Shown: positions 43,041 through 52,278, counted from the first letter of the stretch. The stretch: DNA of 64,000 nucleotides from an uncultured Acidobacteriota bacterium (GCA_902826685.1 CADEFT010000015.1:62001-126000); one strand, 5' to 3'. Numbers and translations: made by a program. Notes: generated from the letters alone by a model not told the origin.

Positions 43041-43645
43041 TGGAGTCAGGTAATCCTCTCATGCTGCATCGTGTGTCTTTGGCGGCCGTTCTGGCGCTGG
43101 CGCTGCTCGGCGGGTCGTGCGGATCGCCCAAGGCCGTGAAGGCGGCTGTGAAGGCGGAGAAAGACCGCCGGGTGGCTCCCGAGTTCACCCTCAAGGATTC
43201 GCAGGGCCGTCCCGTGAACCTTTCCGATTTCAAAGGGAAAGTGGTGCTGCTGAACTTCTGGGCTACCTGGTGCGGACCCTGCAAGATCGAGATTCCCTGG
43301 TTTATCGATTTCGAGAAGCGGTACAAAGACAAGGGGTTTGCCGTGGTGGGCATCTCGATGGATGAGGATGGCTGGGAAGCCGTAAAGCCTTATCTCGAAG
43401 AGAAGAAGATCAACTACCGGGTGATGATCGGATCGGACGCGCTGGCCGATCTTTACGGCGGCGTGCAATCGCTGCCAACGTCGTTCATGGTCGATCAGCA
43501 GGGCCGGATTGCAAGCGTCCACGTGGGGCTGGTGAGCAAGAGCACATATGAGAATGAAATCGTCCACCTGCTGGAAGGCGGCTCTTCCCGCCTTGGCCTG
43601 CCTGCTGTTCCCGCCGTCCTCGCCGGCGCAGACGGGCGTCCTTAG
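43040..43645 (+). CDS. TlpA-like thioredoxin-family lipoprotein
   Basis: The 201-residue protein has a lipoprotein signal (LALALLGGSC, lipid Cys27) and a TlpA/ResA-like thioredoxin fold: APEFTLKDSQGRPVNLSDFKGKVVLLNFWATWCGPC with Cys78 and Cys81 as the redox pair, then a cis-Pro region LPTSFMVDQQG. It is expected to be membrane-anchored and to reduce or oxidise extracytoplasmic thiols, for example during cytochrome c maturation, which suits the many CxxCH proteins here. The DsbD-like domain gene overlaps its end by 98 bp. Confidence 0.9.
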   Translation: MESGNPLMLHRVSLAAVLALALLGGSCGSPKAVKAAVKAEKDRRVAPEFTLKDSQGRPVNLSDFKGKVVLLNFWATWCGPCKIEIPWFIDFEKRYKDKGFAVVGISMDEDGWEAVKPYLEEKKINYRVMIGSDALADLYGGVQSLPTSFMVDQQGRIASVHVGLVSKSTYENEIVHLLEGGSSRLGLPAVPAVLAGADGRP

Positions 43646-44033
43646 CGTTCCCGCTCCGTCGAAGATTGCCGTCAAACGCGGAACCACCGTTCCCGTGAAG
43701 GTACCGGTCCAGTTGCGCCAGGGCTATCACGTCAACAGCAACGCGCCTACCGAGACTTACCTGATTCCGCTCAAACTCACCTGGACGGCGGCGCCGCTTG
43801 AAATCGAAGGCGTCGATTTCCCGAAGCCTAAAATGGAAAAGTACGATTTTTCGGAGAAGCCGCTCAGCGTCTTCACCGGCGATTTCGAGATCGTCTCGCG
43901 CTTCAAGGTTCCTGCCGGCGCGCCACCCGGCGTCCATGTGGTCGGCGGGAAGCTGCGCTACCAGGCCTGCAGCCACACCGAGTGTCTTCCTCCGAAGACG
44001 GTGGATGTGAAGCTGCCGGTCGAGGTGAATTGA
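43548..44033 (+). CDS. Stand-alone DsbD N-terminal domain protein
   Basis: The 161-residue exported protein (signal KSSTCWKAALPALACLLFPPSSPAQ) matches the N-terminal immunoglobulin-like domain of DsbD, with the redox pair Cys141 and Cys146 in YQACSHTECLPP. In E. coli DsbD this domain passes electrons to periplasmic DsbC and CcmG. Here it is a separate gene overlapping the TlpA-like gene by 98 bp in another frame, so the two would be made together, possibly as a split electron relay. The membrane part of DsbD (or CcdA) is not in the window. The glycosyltransferase gene overlaps its stop by 4 bp. Confidence 0.85.
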   Translation: MRMKSSTCWKAALPALACLLFPPSSPAQTGVLSVPAPSKIAVKRGTTVPVKVPVQLRQGYHVNSNAPTETYLIPLKLTWTAAPLEIEGVDFPKPKMEKYDFSEKPLSVFTGDFEIVSRFKVPAGAPPGVHVVGGKLRYQACSHTECLPPKTVDVKLPVEVN

Positions 44034-44842
44034 GACGGCTGATCATACGGCCAGGCGCTATTGGCGATTTCCTGGTTTCTCTACCGGCGCTCGAGTTCCT
44101 CAAAACCGAGTACACCGAAGTGTGGACCACGGCGGCGAATGTGCCGCTGGCTCGCTTTGCCGACAAGGCGCGATCATTGTATACGGCCGGGCTTGATACG
44201 ATCGGCCTGCCGGGCTACGAAAGCGCCACCGATGCGCTAAGGGGCTTCGACTCCATCGTTTCCTGGTATGGCGCCAGGCGCCCGGAATTCCGCTCGGCCA
44301 CCGCCGCGTTTCCGGTGGAGTTCCATGACGCCTTGCCGCCAAGGGATTGGCCCGGGCGCGCCAGCGATTTCTACCTGGGCCAGGTTGGCGCTTTGCCGGG
44401 CGCCGTTCCACGGCTCGACTGCCACGCGGTCAAACGGGATTTCGCGATAATTCATCCGTTCTCGGGGAGCCGCGGCAAAAACTGGCCGCTCGGGCGTTTC
44501 CGCGAGGTGGCTGGACGCCTGTCGCTCCCCGTCGAGTGGACCGCGGGCCCCGAGGAGGCGCTTGCCGAAGCGCGCCGGTTCGACGAGCTGTGGGAGCTGG
44601 GCGAATGGATCGCCTCGGCCCGCCTGTTCGTTGGCAACGACAGCGGCATCAGCCATTTGGCAGCGGCCGTGGGCACGCCGGTGGTAACGGTTTTTGGACC
44701 GAGCGACCCCAAAATTTGGACTCCGGGAGGACCCGCTGTCAGGGCCGTCCGGGCGTCCGATGGGTTGCTCGACTCAGTTCCGGTCGAGGCCGTGATCGAG
44801 GCGATTGAGCAGGTGTATCCGGCCGCGATAGGGCCACCGTGA
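44030..44842 (+). CDS. Glycosyltransferase family 9 (heptosyltransferase-like)
   Basis: TTG at 44030, overlapping the previous stop by 4 bp and preceded by GAGGTG, is preferred over a more upstream start. The 270-residue protein has the GT9 pattern RLIIRPGAIGDFLVSLPALEFLK near the start and a nucleotide-sugar-binding block ARLFVGNDSGISHLAAAVGTPVVTVFGPSDPKIW. It is short for a heptosyltransferase (usually 320-350), lacking part of the N-terminal domain. Its last about 100 bp (44737-44842) are repeated in degenerate form at 45369-45453, within the tandem array that follows. LPS sugar transfer is a likely role. Confidence 0.88.
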   Translation: MRRLIIRPGAIGDFLVSLPALEFLKTEYTEVWTTAANVPLARFADKARSLYTAGLDTIGLPGYESATDALRGFDSIVSWYGARRPEFRSATAAFPVEFHDALPPRDWPGRASDFYLGQVGALPGAVPRLDCHAVKRDFAIIHPFSGSRGKNWPLGRFREVAGRLSLPVEWTAGPEEALAEARRFDELWELGEWIASARLFVGNDSGISHLAAAVGTPVVTVFGPSDPKIWTPGGPAVRAVRASDGLLDSVPVEAVIEAIEQVYPAAIGPP

Positions 44843-45505
44843 GGAAGCGGCAGGCCGACGATAGGGAGTCCGATGGTGCGCTCGACTCTGCTCCGGCGGC
44901 TGCGACAGGGCCACGCTGACGGGAGACAGCGGGCTTCCCCGGACCGCGACGGCTGGCCTCGATTCCGACGACCGATTCCTTCCGGCCCTATCCGGCTGTG
45001 ACGGGCTACGCTGAAAAGCGGCAGGCTTCCCCGAACCGCGATGGCTGGCCTCGATTCCGACGACCGATTCCTTCCGGCCCTATCTATCCGGCTGTGACGG
45101 GCCACGCTGGAAGCGGCAGGCTCCCCGGACCGCGATGGCTGGCCTCGATTCCGACGACCGATTCCTTCCGGCCCTATCCGGCTGTGACGGGCTACGCTGG
45201 AAGCGGCAGGCTTCCCCGGACCGCGATGGCTGGCCTCGATTTCGACGACCGATTCCTTCCGGCCTATCCGAGCTGCGACAGGGCCAAGCTGACAAAACAG
45301 GCTTGCCCGGACCGCGGCGGCTGGCCTTCAATTTCGACGACAAAAGCGGAACGCCCGGCAGACCATTTCTCAGGGCGTCCGGGCGTCCGATGGTTGCTCG
45401 ACTCCGTTCCGGCCTACTCGACGGGTGTATCCGGCTGCGAAACGGCCACGCTCAGGAAACAGCAGGCTTCCCCGGACCGCGACGCTTGGCCTTCGATTTC
45501 GACCA
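44843..45505. repeat. Degenerate ~92-bp tandem repeat array
   Basis: A GATTCCGACGACC-type block recurs at 44961, 45053, 45147 and 45238, and in degenerate form at 45330 (GATTT/AATTT) and 45495, giving spacings of 92, 94, 91, 92 and 165 bp. Units also share CCGCGA-GGCTGGCC upstream and TTCCGGCC-TATCC and GGCTGTGACGGG downstream of it. The array starts inside the glycosyltransferase 3' end and runs into the 3' end of the TIGR03437 gene. A second copy of the glycosyltransferase 3' end lies at 45369-45453. No ORF here is credible. It may have arisen by slippage or unequal exchange between the two gene ends. Confidence 0.75.
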
Positions 45506-46799
45506 CCACGGCATGATCGCCGGTGGTCAGCGCCTCGGGCACGGTGACCTGGAGCCCGTAGATGCGTGGCAGCTTGGCGAGCAGGACGGCCTTGCCGATC
45601 ATGGCTTCAGTCCCGCCGATGGTCACCTTGACGGGCTTGGCCAGCGGGGCTTCGTTTTCCGGTACAACGCCGGCGGTGATGGCCGCCTCGGCCGCTTCGG
45701 TCTCGGTCGCGCCCAGGCCCGTTCCAAACAGGAGTATCGTTTCGCCGGGTTTGGCGGTCTTTGGATCCTTGGGCTCGGCCGGGAACGGCTGGGCGGTTCC
45801 GGGCTGCGCCTCATCGGCGCGATTGAAGGCGACCTTCTTGCCGTCATAGGTCATGACCGCGGGGGCGTAAGCTTTCAGTTCGACGGTCTTGGCATCGCTT
45901 ACCTGGCCGGCGGAGGTGACTTTCACTTCTACCGGGCCCACGGCGTCGTCATTCGGCGTCAGGGCAATAATCTTTTCCGCGCTCACCGACTGCACGAACG
46001 CCGGCTTGTTGTTCACCGTTACCGATACGCCTTCAAACTCGGTAGGCAGCTTGCTTTCGACGATCGATTCGGCCGACCACGACTTCGACGCGGTAGCGAG
46101 GCCCGTACCCGTAATGGCGATCCAGGTATTGGCCGCCAGATCGGTGGTCGATCGGCTGCCCTGATTCATGACTTCGGTGATGGTGGGCTTGGCGGGACCG
46201 GCGACGGCCAGTTCGACGTTGGAGGTGTAGACGCGATCCCCGGTCGGTTGGAGATTCCCGTTGGTGGCGTTGCCGGCGACGTACAGGCGGACGGGGCCCA
46301 CGTCGGTGGCGGGCGGCGTCCAGTCGAGTTCGAAGGCGATGCTGCCAGTGGTGCCGGTGCGCGTGCCGGCGGTGGTGTGGGTGGCAAACTGCACTTCATT
46401 GGCATCGCGGCAGGGGCCGGGGGCGCCGGAATCGCAAACGATTTGAGCGTTACCATCGACGCTCTCAAGCAATCCCGCCTGCGCCGAATCCGGTTTGCTG
46501 GCGACTCTCGCGCTCAATTGGAAGCCCCAGCGCCGCATGGTGGAGTCGGCGATTTCGACCCGCACGCGCTGCTTCACGCCGGGCGTGTATGTGTTGCCGC
46601 CGGGCAGTACGATTTTCACGCTTCCGTTGGTGCTGTTGACGGCCGTGCCGAAATGGCAGGACGTGCAGTTTCCGTCGCCCGGAGCGCCGCTGAATCTCGG
46701 ATCCGAGCCGCTCGAATACCCTTTCAGACTGACCGTAAGGGCAATAAAGGGAAGCGCGGCCAGAATCGGAAACACGTATTTTCGCCCGTTATTTGTCAT
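45414..46799 (-). CDS. Exported haem-motif protein with TIGR03437 (Solibacter) C-terminal domain
   Basis: The 461-residue protein has a signal segment (KYVFPILAALPFIALTVSL), then a Reeler-like, choice-of-anchor domain with a CxxCH motif (Cys45, Cys48, His49 in GDGNCTSCHFG), and a C-terminal TIGR03437 domain with TWIAITGTGLA and PGETILLFGTGLGATE blocks. Members of this family usually end with a short GVAS..VTLAVR-like sequence. Here the last ~25 residues (SGEACCFLSVAVSQPDTPVE) are encoded by the outer unit of the tandem array. Surface or secreted location is expected. A haem attached to the motif is possible but not proven. Confidence 0.85.
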   Translation of the reverse strand: MTNNGRKYVFPILAALPFIALTVSLKGYSSGSDPRFSGAPGDGNCTSCHFGTAVNSTNGSVKIVLPGGNTYTPGVKQRVRVEIADSTMRRWGFQLSARVASKPDSAQAGLLESVDGNAQIVCDSGAPGPCRDANEVQFATHTTAGTRTGTTGSIAFELDWTPPATDVGPVRLYVAGNATNGNLQPTGDRVYTSNVELAVAGPAKPTITEVMNQGSRSTTDLAANTWIAITGTGLATASKSWSAESIVESKLPTEFEGVSVTVNNKPAFVQSVSAEKIIALTPNDDAVGPVEVKVTSAGQVSDAKTVELKAYAPAVMTYDGKKVAFNRADEAQPGTAQPFPAEPKDPKTAKPGETILLFGTGLGATETEAAEAAITAGVVPENEAPLAKPVKVTIGGTEAMIGKAVLLAKLPRIYGLQVTVPEALTTGDHAVVVEIEGQASRSGEACCFLSVAVSQPDTPVE

Positions 46800-46981
46800 T
46801 GGATTGAAACCTCTCCCACCGGCGGTGGCCGGATAATCGTTGTTACGACAATAGATGCGCGGGCCGCGAGATCAGTTTCGGCTTTTTGCGCTCTCGTTCT
46901 ACACATTGAAACACGGCGCCGCCCCAGGAGCCTCGGTTCGGGTGCCAATCTTTACGTCTTTAACAACGGAGGGAGCAGTCT

Positions 46982-47716
46982 TTATTTCTTCTGAGTGGCG
47001 CGAAAACGCCCGAGCGCCTTGTCTGCGTCTTCCTTTCGATTTAGCTTCCGATAGGTCTGCGACAGGACATACCAGGCTTCGGAATGGTCCACATCCAATT
47101 TCACCGCCTGCTCCAGCCAGCGCAGACTAAGTTCGTGCTTATCGAGCTTAGCCAGTGCCTTACCGCTTAGGAATGCGTTCCGGGCCGACGACGGGTTGCG
47201 GCGCGAGGCTTCGGCCGCGAGTTGGAACGTCTTTTCGAACTGTTGCCGGCGCAGGAAGAAATCGGCCAGGTTCGCATGGGCCCAGTCATAGTCGGGATGA
47301 TCCTTCATCACCAGGTCGAGCGACCGGAAGAAAGCCCGCAGCGCGTCGGCGTCCTGTCCCATGGCGTCGTAGCAGAGTCCCAGGTTGTCCCAGGCCTTGT
47401 AGTGCGCGGGCTCGGCTTCGGTAACCTGCTTCAACTGCGCGGTGGCTTCCGGATACCGCTTCTGCTCGTAGTAGACACGCCCCAGCGCGTAGCGGGCGGG
47501 TACGTATTGGGCATCGATGCCGAGAGCCGACAGAATCGCTTTTTCGGCCTCCTGTTCCTTCCCTTGAAGAAACAGGAGCTGGCCGAACGTTACGCGAATT
47601 TCGGGCTTGGGCGGGCAAGCCTCGATGGCGGACCGGAATCCGTCGATAGCGGATTCCAGTTGCCGCCGCTCAAAATGCCGCTGCGCTTTGGCGATCTGCG
47701 CCGCGCAGGAGTCCAT
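46982..47716 (-). CDS. TPR-repeat protein
   Basis: The 244-residue protein lacks a signal peptide and is built of six or more TPR units, for example AIEACPPKPEIRVTFGQLLFLQGKEQEAEKAILSALGID and AYALGRVYYEQKRYPEATAQLKQVTEAEPAHYKAWDNLGLCYDAMGQ. It should be a cytoplasmic scaffold. The TonB receptor gene is 6 bp upstream on the same strand, so they are probably co-expressed, but a functional link is not known. The 46800-46981 gap on its 3' side holds only the promoter region of the gene at 45414-46799. Confidence 0.85.
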   Translation of the reverse strand: MDSCAAQIAKAQRHFERRQLESAIDGFRSAIEACPPKPEIRVTFGQLLFLQGKEQEAEKAILSALGIDAQYVPARYALGRVYYEQKRYPEATAQLKQVTEAEPAHYKAWDNLGLCYDAMGQDADALRAFFRSLDLVMKDHPDYDWAHANLADFFLRRQQFEKTFQLAAEASRRNPSSARNAFLSGKALAKLDKHELSLRWLEQAVKLDVDHSEAWYVLSQTYRKLNRKEDADKALGRFRATQKK

Positions 47717-47722
47717 GGCCGG

Positions 47723-50700
47723 TTAGAACACGAAGCGCGCCGAAAGCTCGATGTTGCGCCCGCCCTGCTGCGCGCCCAGAATCTGGCCGAACAGCGGATT
47801 GGCGAGGTCGGTCACCGGATTGCCACGGCCCACGCGATTGAAGGGATTGAGGAACGTGCCGCGGATTTCGAGCGAACGAATCTCCGACATCTTGAACGCC
47901 TTCCAGATGCCCAGGTCTTCGCCGATGAAGTGCGGTCCGCGAATGTTGGGCAGCAGCGGTCCCATCGTGCCGATGCGCGTGACCACGTTGTTGCCGGTCT
48001 TGGGCTGTTCGGCGAACGCGGCGCGGTTCAGGTACACAGCCGGTGTGCCGGTGCGCTGGCCGCCGAAAATCTTCGGTGCATTGGCATCGGAAACGATCGT
48101 CTGTCCGAGCACCAGATCGGGCCGGATGGCGCCATTGCCGATCGGCGCGCTGATGGTGCCGGAACCAACGCTCAGCGGCGATCCCGACCGGAACTGGTGA
48201 TTGCCGGTGACCTGCCATCCGCCGAGCAGCCGGCCCGCCAGGCCGGGTACGCGAAGGAACTTATCCGGTCCGATGGGCAGCTCGTAAATCCAGGTCAGCT
48301 TGGCGTAGTGCGGGAAGCTGAAGGCGGTGATGGCCCGCTCGAGCCCGCGGTTGTAAACGTCCTGCGCCCCCTCGGCATCGAAGACGTTATCGGCGAATCC
48401 GATGGTTTTCGAGAACGTATAGGCGCCCAGCACGGAGAATCCACCTCTGAAGTGGCGCGTGTACTGCGCCTGGAACGCGTTGTAATTGGACGTTCCGAAA
48501 TAGGCCTGATACTGGCTGACGCCGGTGTACTGCGGGAACGGACGGAGTGCCTGATTCACGGTTCCGGCAAAGCCGGCGTAAGGCAGCGGCACGGTCGAGG
48601 AGGCGATCGGCTGAATCAACTGATCGCCGCGCGAAAGCTCGCTCACGGGGAGTTGATTCAGATTGTCGAGGCCCCTGGCGGCGAGGCGCGTCCCCTTGTT
48701 GCCGATGTAGTTCAATTCCAGAACGCTCGAAGCCGGCAACTGGAACTGAATACCGACGTTCCAGTTCTGCACGTAGGGCACGCGCGTGGAATCGCCCGGA
48801 ATATAAACGATACCGGCGCCGTTGAGCAGCGCGGGATTCTTGTTCGGCAGAGGAGTCAGCAGCGACGGGAACGGGCTATGCAGCAGCATGACCGCGTCCG
48901 ATGGCGTCTGCAGGTTCGTGTTGCCGCTGTTGATGTTGATCGGAGCGCTGTAGCCGGACGTACCGCCAAACCCCGCGAAATTGGTCGAGGGCGGACTGTT
49001 GTTGATGCCGTAGCCGCCGCGCAGCACCATCTTGTCGGACACCGCATAGGCGAAGCCGAACTTCGGCGAAATCATCTTCCAGTAGGTGTCCTGGAATCCC
49101 TTGCGGCCCTGGTCGTCGGCCCACACCAGCGCGCCGATGCGGTTGCCGGCGGCGGTGTTGGGGACCAAACCCAGTCCGGACATGCGGCCGGCTACTTCAT
49201 ACATGCCGCCGATAATTTCCCAGCGCAGACCGAGGTTGAGGGTTAGCTTGCGGTTCACCTTGTAGTCGTCGCCGAAGAAGAATCCGGTCTGCTGCACGCG
49301 TCCGCCGAAATTGGCCGATTCCACCGTGCGGCTCGCCGCATTCACCTGTCCCAGCAGGAAGCTGGCGAAGGAGTGGCCGGTCTGGGTACGGAAACCCGGC
49401 AGCTCGGTCTGGATATTGGAGAACGTGTAGTCGCCCGAGCCGGACTTGGTCCGCGAATTCTGATAGTAACGGCGGATCTCGAAGCCCATCTTGAAGGCGT
49501 GCTTCGATCGGATCAGCGTGGCCGTATCGGTGACGATCGTGGAGCCGTTGAAGCTGCCGCCGCGCGAACCCGAGCCCCGGCGTCCACCGGCGCCGATATT
49601 GCCACCCTGATAGATCGCGCCCTGGAAGGTCAACGTCGGGAAATGCGTTCCAGGCACGTTCAGCAACCCGATCTTCGAAGGCCAGTCCTGATCGACATAC
49701 ACACTCTCGTTGTTGTTGCCGAACCGGTTGTAGCCGACCGCGAGGTGGTTGAGCAGCGTGGGCGTCACGGTCCAGTCATAAGCCATGCGGACCATCGTGC
49801 CGGGCGTGTTCTGAAGCTGATACACGTTGGTTGGCGACCCGGGCGGCACGCCCCAGCGTCCGCCGGGCGAATTGTTGCGCTCGCGGAAGTTGCGGTTGAA
49901 CATCGCGTAGGCCTTGTGGTTGGCCGAGATCTGGTGATCGGCGCGGATGGTCAGCATCGTCTCATCGAAGAACGGACAGCAGGTTCCAAGCGACGGCATG
50001 TTCTGCTGCATGATGTCGATCAGCGGATCGTCGATGGGCGCCAGTTCGAGAATCTTCGACGCCACGGGGCTCCAGCGCGCCCGCGGAACGACGTTGCCGG
50101 GGAACAGATCCCGCAGCACCTGTCCATTCACGGTGCGGGTCGTGCTCGGATCGTAGATCGCGCCGAACTGCACCGGGCGGCCCGAAGCGTCGGTGCCGGC
50201 CGACGTGCCGGAAGAATTGTTGCCGGTGAAGGCGGCGTTGAGCAGGCGGGAAAAATCGCCCTGCTTGAAATCGCGCGTGGGAAGCTGTGTAAACGTGGTG
50301 GAACGGAAGTCCCGCACTCGTGTCTTTTCCAGGTTGTGGAAGAAGAAGGTGCGATTCTTGCCGTTGTAAATCTTCGGCAGCAGGACCGGGCCGCCCACCG
50401 AGTATCCGTAATTGTGCTGCTTGAACGGCTGCCGCCTGATGCCCGCCGCGTTGTTGCCCCAGCCGTTGGCGCGCAGGGCGTCGTTTTGGCCGTAGTAATA
50501 CGCCGTGCCGTGCAGGCCGTTGGTGCCGGTCTTGGTGGCGAAGTTGGCCACCGCGGTCTGGCCGCCGGTGTACTCGGCGCCAACCGTACCGGTCTGCATT
50601 TTGAATTCGGAGACCGTTTCCGCCGACGGGCTGAACTCGTTATTCGATCCGCCCTGCAGATCCCACCGGCCGAGCGCGATGCCGTCCACCAGGATTTCGT

Positions 50701-51238
50701 GCGAATAGTTCTGGCCGCCGTTGATCGACCCCAGGAACGTTCCGCCCACCGTGCCGGGCAGCGAGGTGAACATGAACTGCTGAATCTGACGCCGGCCGTC
50801 GCCCACCGTGATCGGCCACGTGTCGAATTCCTTCTTCGACACATAACTTCCGATCTCGGCCGTGCCCGTTTCAAGCAGCGGCGGATCCGACGAAACCGTT
50901 ACCGAATCGCTCACCTGTCCGATTTCCAAGGCAAAGTCGACCGTGAGCGTCTGGGCCACCGAGAGAATTACGTTCTCGCGCACCGAGGACTTGAAGCCCG
51001 CGGCCGAAACCGCAATGCGGAATGTGCCAGGTGTGAGGTACGGAATGCGGTAAACGCCGGCCGCGGTCGTCTGCACGGTGGTTTCCACGCCCGTGGCGAC
51101 GTTGGTGGCTTTGACCGCCGCGGCTGGAACGACGGCATTGGACGAATCCGTCACCGTGCCATTGAATGTTCCCCGTTCCCCTTGCGCAAACAGAGCAACG
51201 GCGCTCAGCACGCCGAGCATAATCAGCTTAGATTTCAT
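47723..51238 (-). CDS. TonB-dependent outer-membrane receptor (Oar-like, carboxypeptidase-regulatory domain)
   Basis: The 1171-residue protein has a signal peptide (KSKLIMLGVLSAVALFAQ), an N-terminal carboxypeptidase-regulatory-like beta domain (residues about 20-105: GTFNGTVTDSSNAVVPAAAVKATNV...SVAQTLTVDFALEIG), a plug domain and a long beta-barrel ending in RNIELSARFVF with the terminal Phe expected of outer-membrane proteins. Such receptors are greatly expanded in Acidobacteria and may import oligosaccharides or peptides. The WYL regulator gene lies 58 bp upstream on the same strand, and the TPR gene 6 bp downstream. The ligand is unknown. Confidence 0.93.
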   Translation of the reverse strand: MKSKLIMLGVLSAVALFAQGERGTFNGTVTDSSNAVVPAAAVKATNVATGVETTVQTTAAGVYRIPYLTPGTFRIAVSAAGFKSSVRENVILSVAQTLTVDFALEIGQVSDSVTVSSDPPLLETGTAEIGSYVSKKEFDTWPITVGDGRRQIQQFMFTSLPGTVGGTFLGSINGGQNYSHEILVDGIALGRWDLQGGSNNEFSPSAETVSEFKMQTGTVGAEYTGGQTAVANFATKTGTNGLHGTAYYYGQNDALRANGWGNNAAGIRRQPFKQHNYGYSVGGPVLLPKIYNGKNRTFFFHNLEKTRVRDFRSTTFTQLPTRDFKQGDFSRLLNAAFTGNNSSGTSAGTDASGRPVQFGAIYDPSTTRTVNGQVLRDLFPGNVVPRARWSPVASKILELAPIDDPLIDIMQQNMPSLGTCCPFFDETMLTIRADHQISANHKAYAMFNRNFRERNNSPGGRWGVPPGSPTNVYQLQNTPGTMVRMAYDWTVTPTLLNHLAVGYNRFGNNNESVYVDQDWPSKIGLLNVPGTHFPTLTFQGAIYQGGNIGAGGRRGSGSRGGSFNGSTIVTDTATLIRSKHAFKMGFEIRRYYQNSRTKSGSGDYTFSNIQTELPGFRTQTGHSFASFLLGQVNAASRTVESANFGGRVQQTGFFFGDDYKVNRKLTLNLGLRWEIIGGMYEVAGRMSGLGLVPNTAAGNRIGALVWADDQGRKGFQDTYWKMISPKFGFAYAVSDKMVLRGGYGINNSPPSTNFAGFGGTSGYSAPININSGNTNLQTPSDAVMLLHSPFPSLLTPLPNKNPALLNGAGIVYIPGDSTRVPYVQNWNVGIQFQLPASSVLELNYIGNKGTRLAARGLDNLNQLPVSELSRGDQLIQPIASSTVPLPYAGFAGTVNQALRPFPQYTGVSQYQAYFGTSNYNAFQAQYTRHFRGGFSVLGAYTFSKTIGFADNVFDAEGAQDVYNRGLERAITAFSFPHYAKLTWIYELPIGPDKFLRVPGLAGRLLGGWQVTGNHQFRSGSPLSVGSGTISAPIGNGAIRPDLVLGQTIVSDANAPKIFGGQRTGTPAVYLNRAAFAEQPKTGNNVVTRIGTMGPLLPNIRGPHFIGEDLGIWKAFKMSEIRSLEIRGTFLNPFNRVGRGNPVTDLANPLFGQILGAQQGGRNIELSARFVF

Positions 51239-51296
51239 GATGTCAACCCTTCCACAAACGAGACTGCGGGCTTTAGAGCGAGATAATGCTAAAGTA

Positions 51297-52277
51297 CTAC
51301 CGCTTGTTAACGGAAGTCAATCTGGCCGCTTTTAGCAGGCGGCCTCCAAGCCGCCGCAGCGCATCCTTCAACTCCACCGGTTGACGCACCTCGAACGGCC
51401 AGGGCAGGCGCGCCAACTCGCGCGCAAACCAATCCAGATCGTCGGCCTGGCTGAGCATACGGACCCGGCGCCCCTCGGGCTCCAGCACGCCAATCGCGCC
51501 GAACAATTCCCGCCGCGCCGATTCGAGATCGGTTTCAAGCGCCACTTCGATGGCGAAACGTCTGGGTAGAGTGGCGATCGAGTGCAGCAGCTGCGCGACG
51601 ATGTCGAACCCGGCCGGCCGTTCGAAGCTTCGCGCCTGCTCGTGCGCCTCGGTGACCCGATCGAGCCGGAACGTCCGCAGTCCGCGCCGCAGGTGGCAAT
51701 AGCCGGCGGTGTACCAGTGGCCGCCGTGGAGCGCGAGACCATAGGGATCGAAGTCCCGCCCGGTCTGGCGGCCGCTCTGGTCGCGATAGGCCAGCCGCAC
51801 GCCGAGCCGCGCGTGCGCGCCGGCGCTTAACACCGGTAGAAATCCGCTCTCGGCGGCCGTCGCGCCCGTGGCTCGCGCAAACTCTACCGATTCGCTGACC
51901 GCCCGCATGCGGCCCTTGACCTTGGCCGGCATCACCCGTTCGAGCTTCGCCTGGGCGCGGGCGGCGGGCTCGGGATCGATCCAGGCGAACTGCCGCACCG
52001 CCGTCAATCCGAGCGACAGCGCCAGCGCTTCGCCGCCGGTGAACATCATGGGAGGCAGTTTGTAGCCCGGCACCAGTTCATATCCGCCGTGCGGGCCGCG
52101 GCCGGCGGTGACGGGAATTCCCATTTCCTCGAGGCAGGCGACGTAGCGGCGCACGGTGCGCCGGTCCACGCCCAGGCGGATCGAAAGCTCCCCTCCGCTC
52201 AACCGCCCGCACGTCTGCAGCAGATCGAGCACGGCCAGAATACGCGATGCCGGATGGCTTGCCGCTTCTTCTTTCAT
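51297..52277 (-). CDS. WYL-domain transcriptional regulator
   Basis: The 326-residue protein has an N-terminal winged helix (HPASRILAVLDLLQTCGRLSGGELSIRLGVDRRTVRRYVACLEEMGIPV), a central WYL domain (YGLALHGGHWYTAGYCHLRRGLRTFRLDRV) and a C-terminal WCX-like domain. WYL regulators sense ligands or nucleic acids and often control adjacent genes. A 23-bp imperfect palindrome abuts its start codon, suggesting autoregulation and joint control of the divergent gene at 52323. The TonB receptor gene follows after 58 bp. It may sense a signal that adjusts receptor synthesis; that is inferred from position. Confidence 0.92.
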   Translation of the reverse strand: MKEEAASHPASRILAVLDLLQTCGRLSGGELSIRLGVDRRTVRRYVACLEEMGIPVTAGRGPHGGYELVPGYKLPPMMFTGGEALALSLGLTAVRQFAWIDPEPAARAQAKLERVMPAKVKGRMRAVSESVEFARATGATAAESGFLPVLSAGAHARLGVRLAYRDQSGRQTGRDFDPYGLALHGGHWYTAGYCHLRRGLRTFRLDRVTEAHEQARSFERPAGFDIVAQLLHSIATLPRRFAIEVALETDLESARRELFGAIGVLEPEGRRVRMLSQADDLDWFARELARLPWPFEVRQPVELKDALRRLGGRLLKAARLTSVNKR

Positions 52278-52278
52278 A

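Noticed and set aside
44937..45500. CRISPR-like array
   Set aside because: Units are ~92 bp and diverged, repeats and spacers cannot be separated, and sequence continues from flanking genes; no cas genes are present.
44998..45516. Plus-strand ORFs in the array
   Set aside because: They only reflect the repeated DNA unit; translations are low complexity and have no start signals.
51240..51250. TTGACA on the minus strand next to the TonB receptor start
   Set aside because: It lies immediately before the ATG, too close to be a -35 element for that gene.
47222..51286. Long plus-strand ORFs (47222-49246 and 49373-51286)
   Set aside because: They are antisense to the TonB receptor, whose protein matches a known family end to end; their translations have no recognisable domains.
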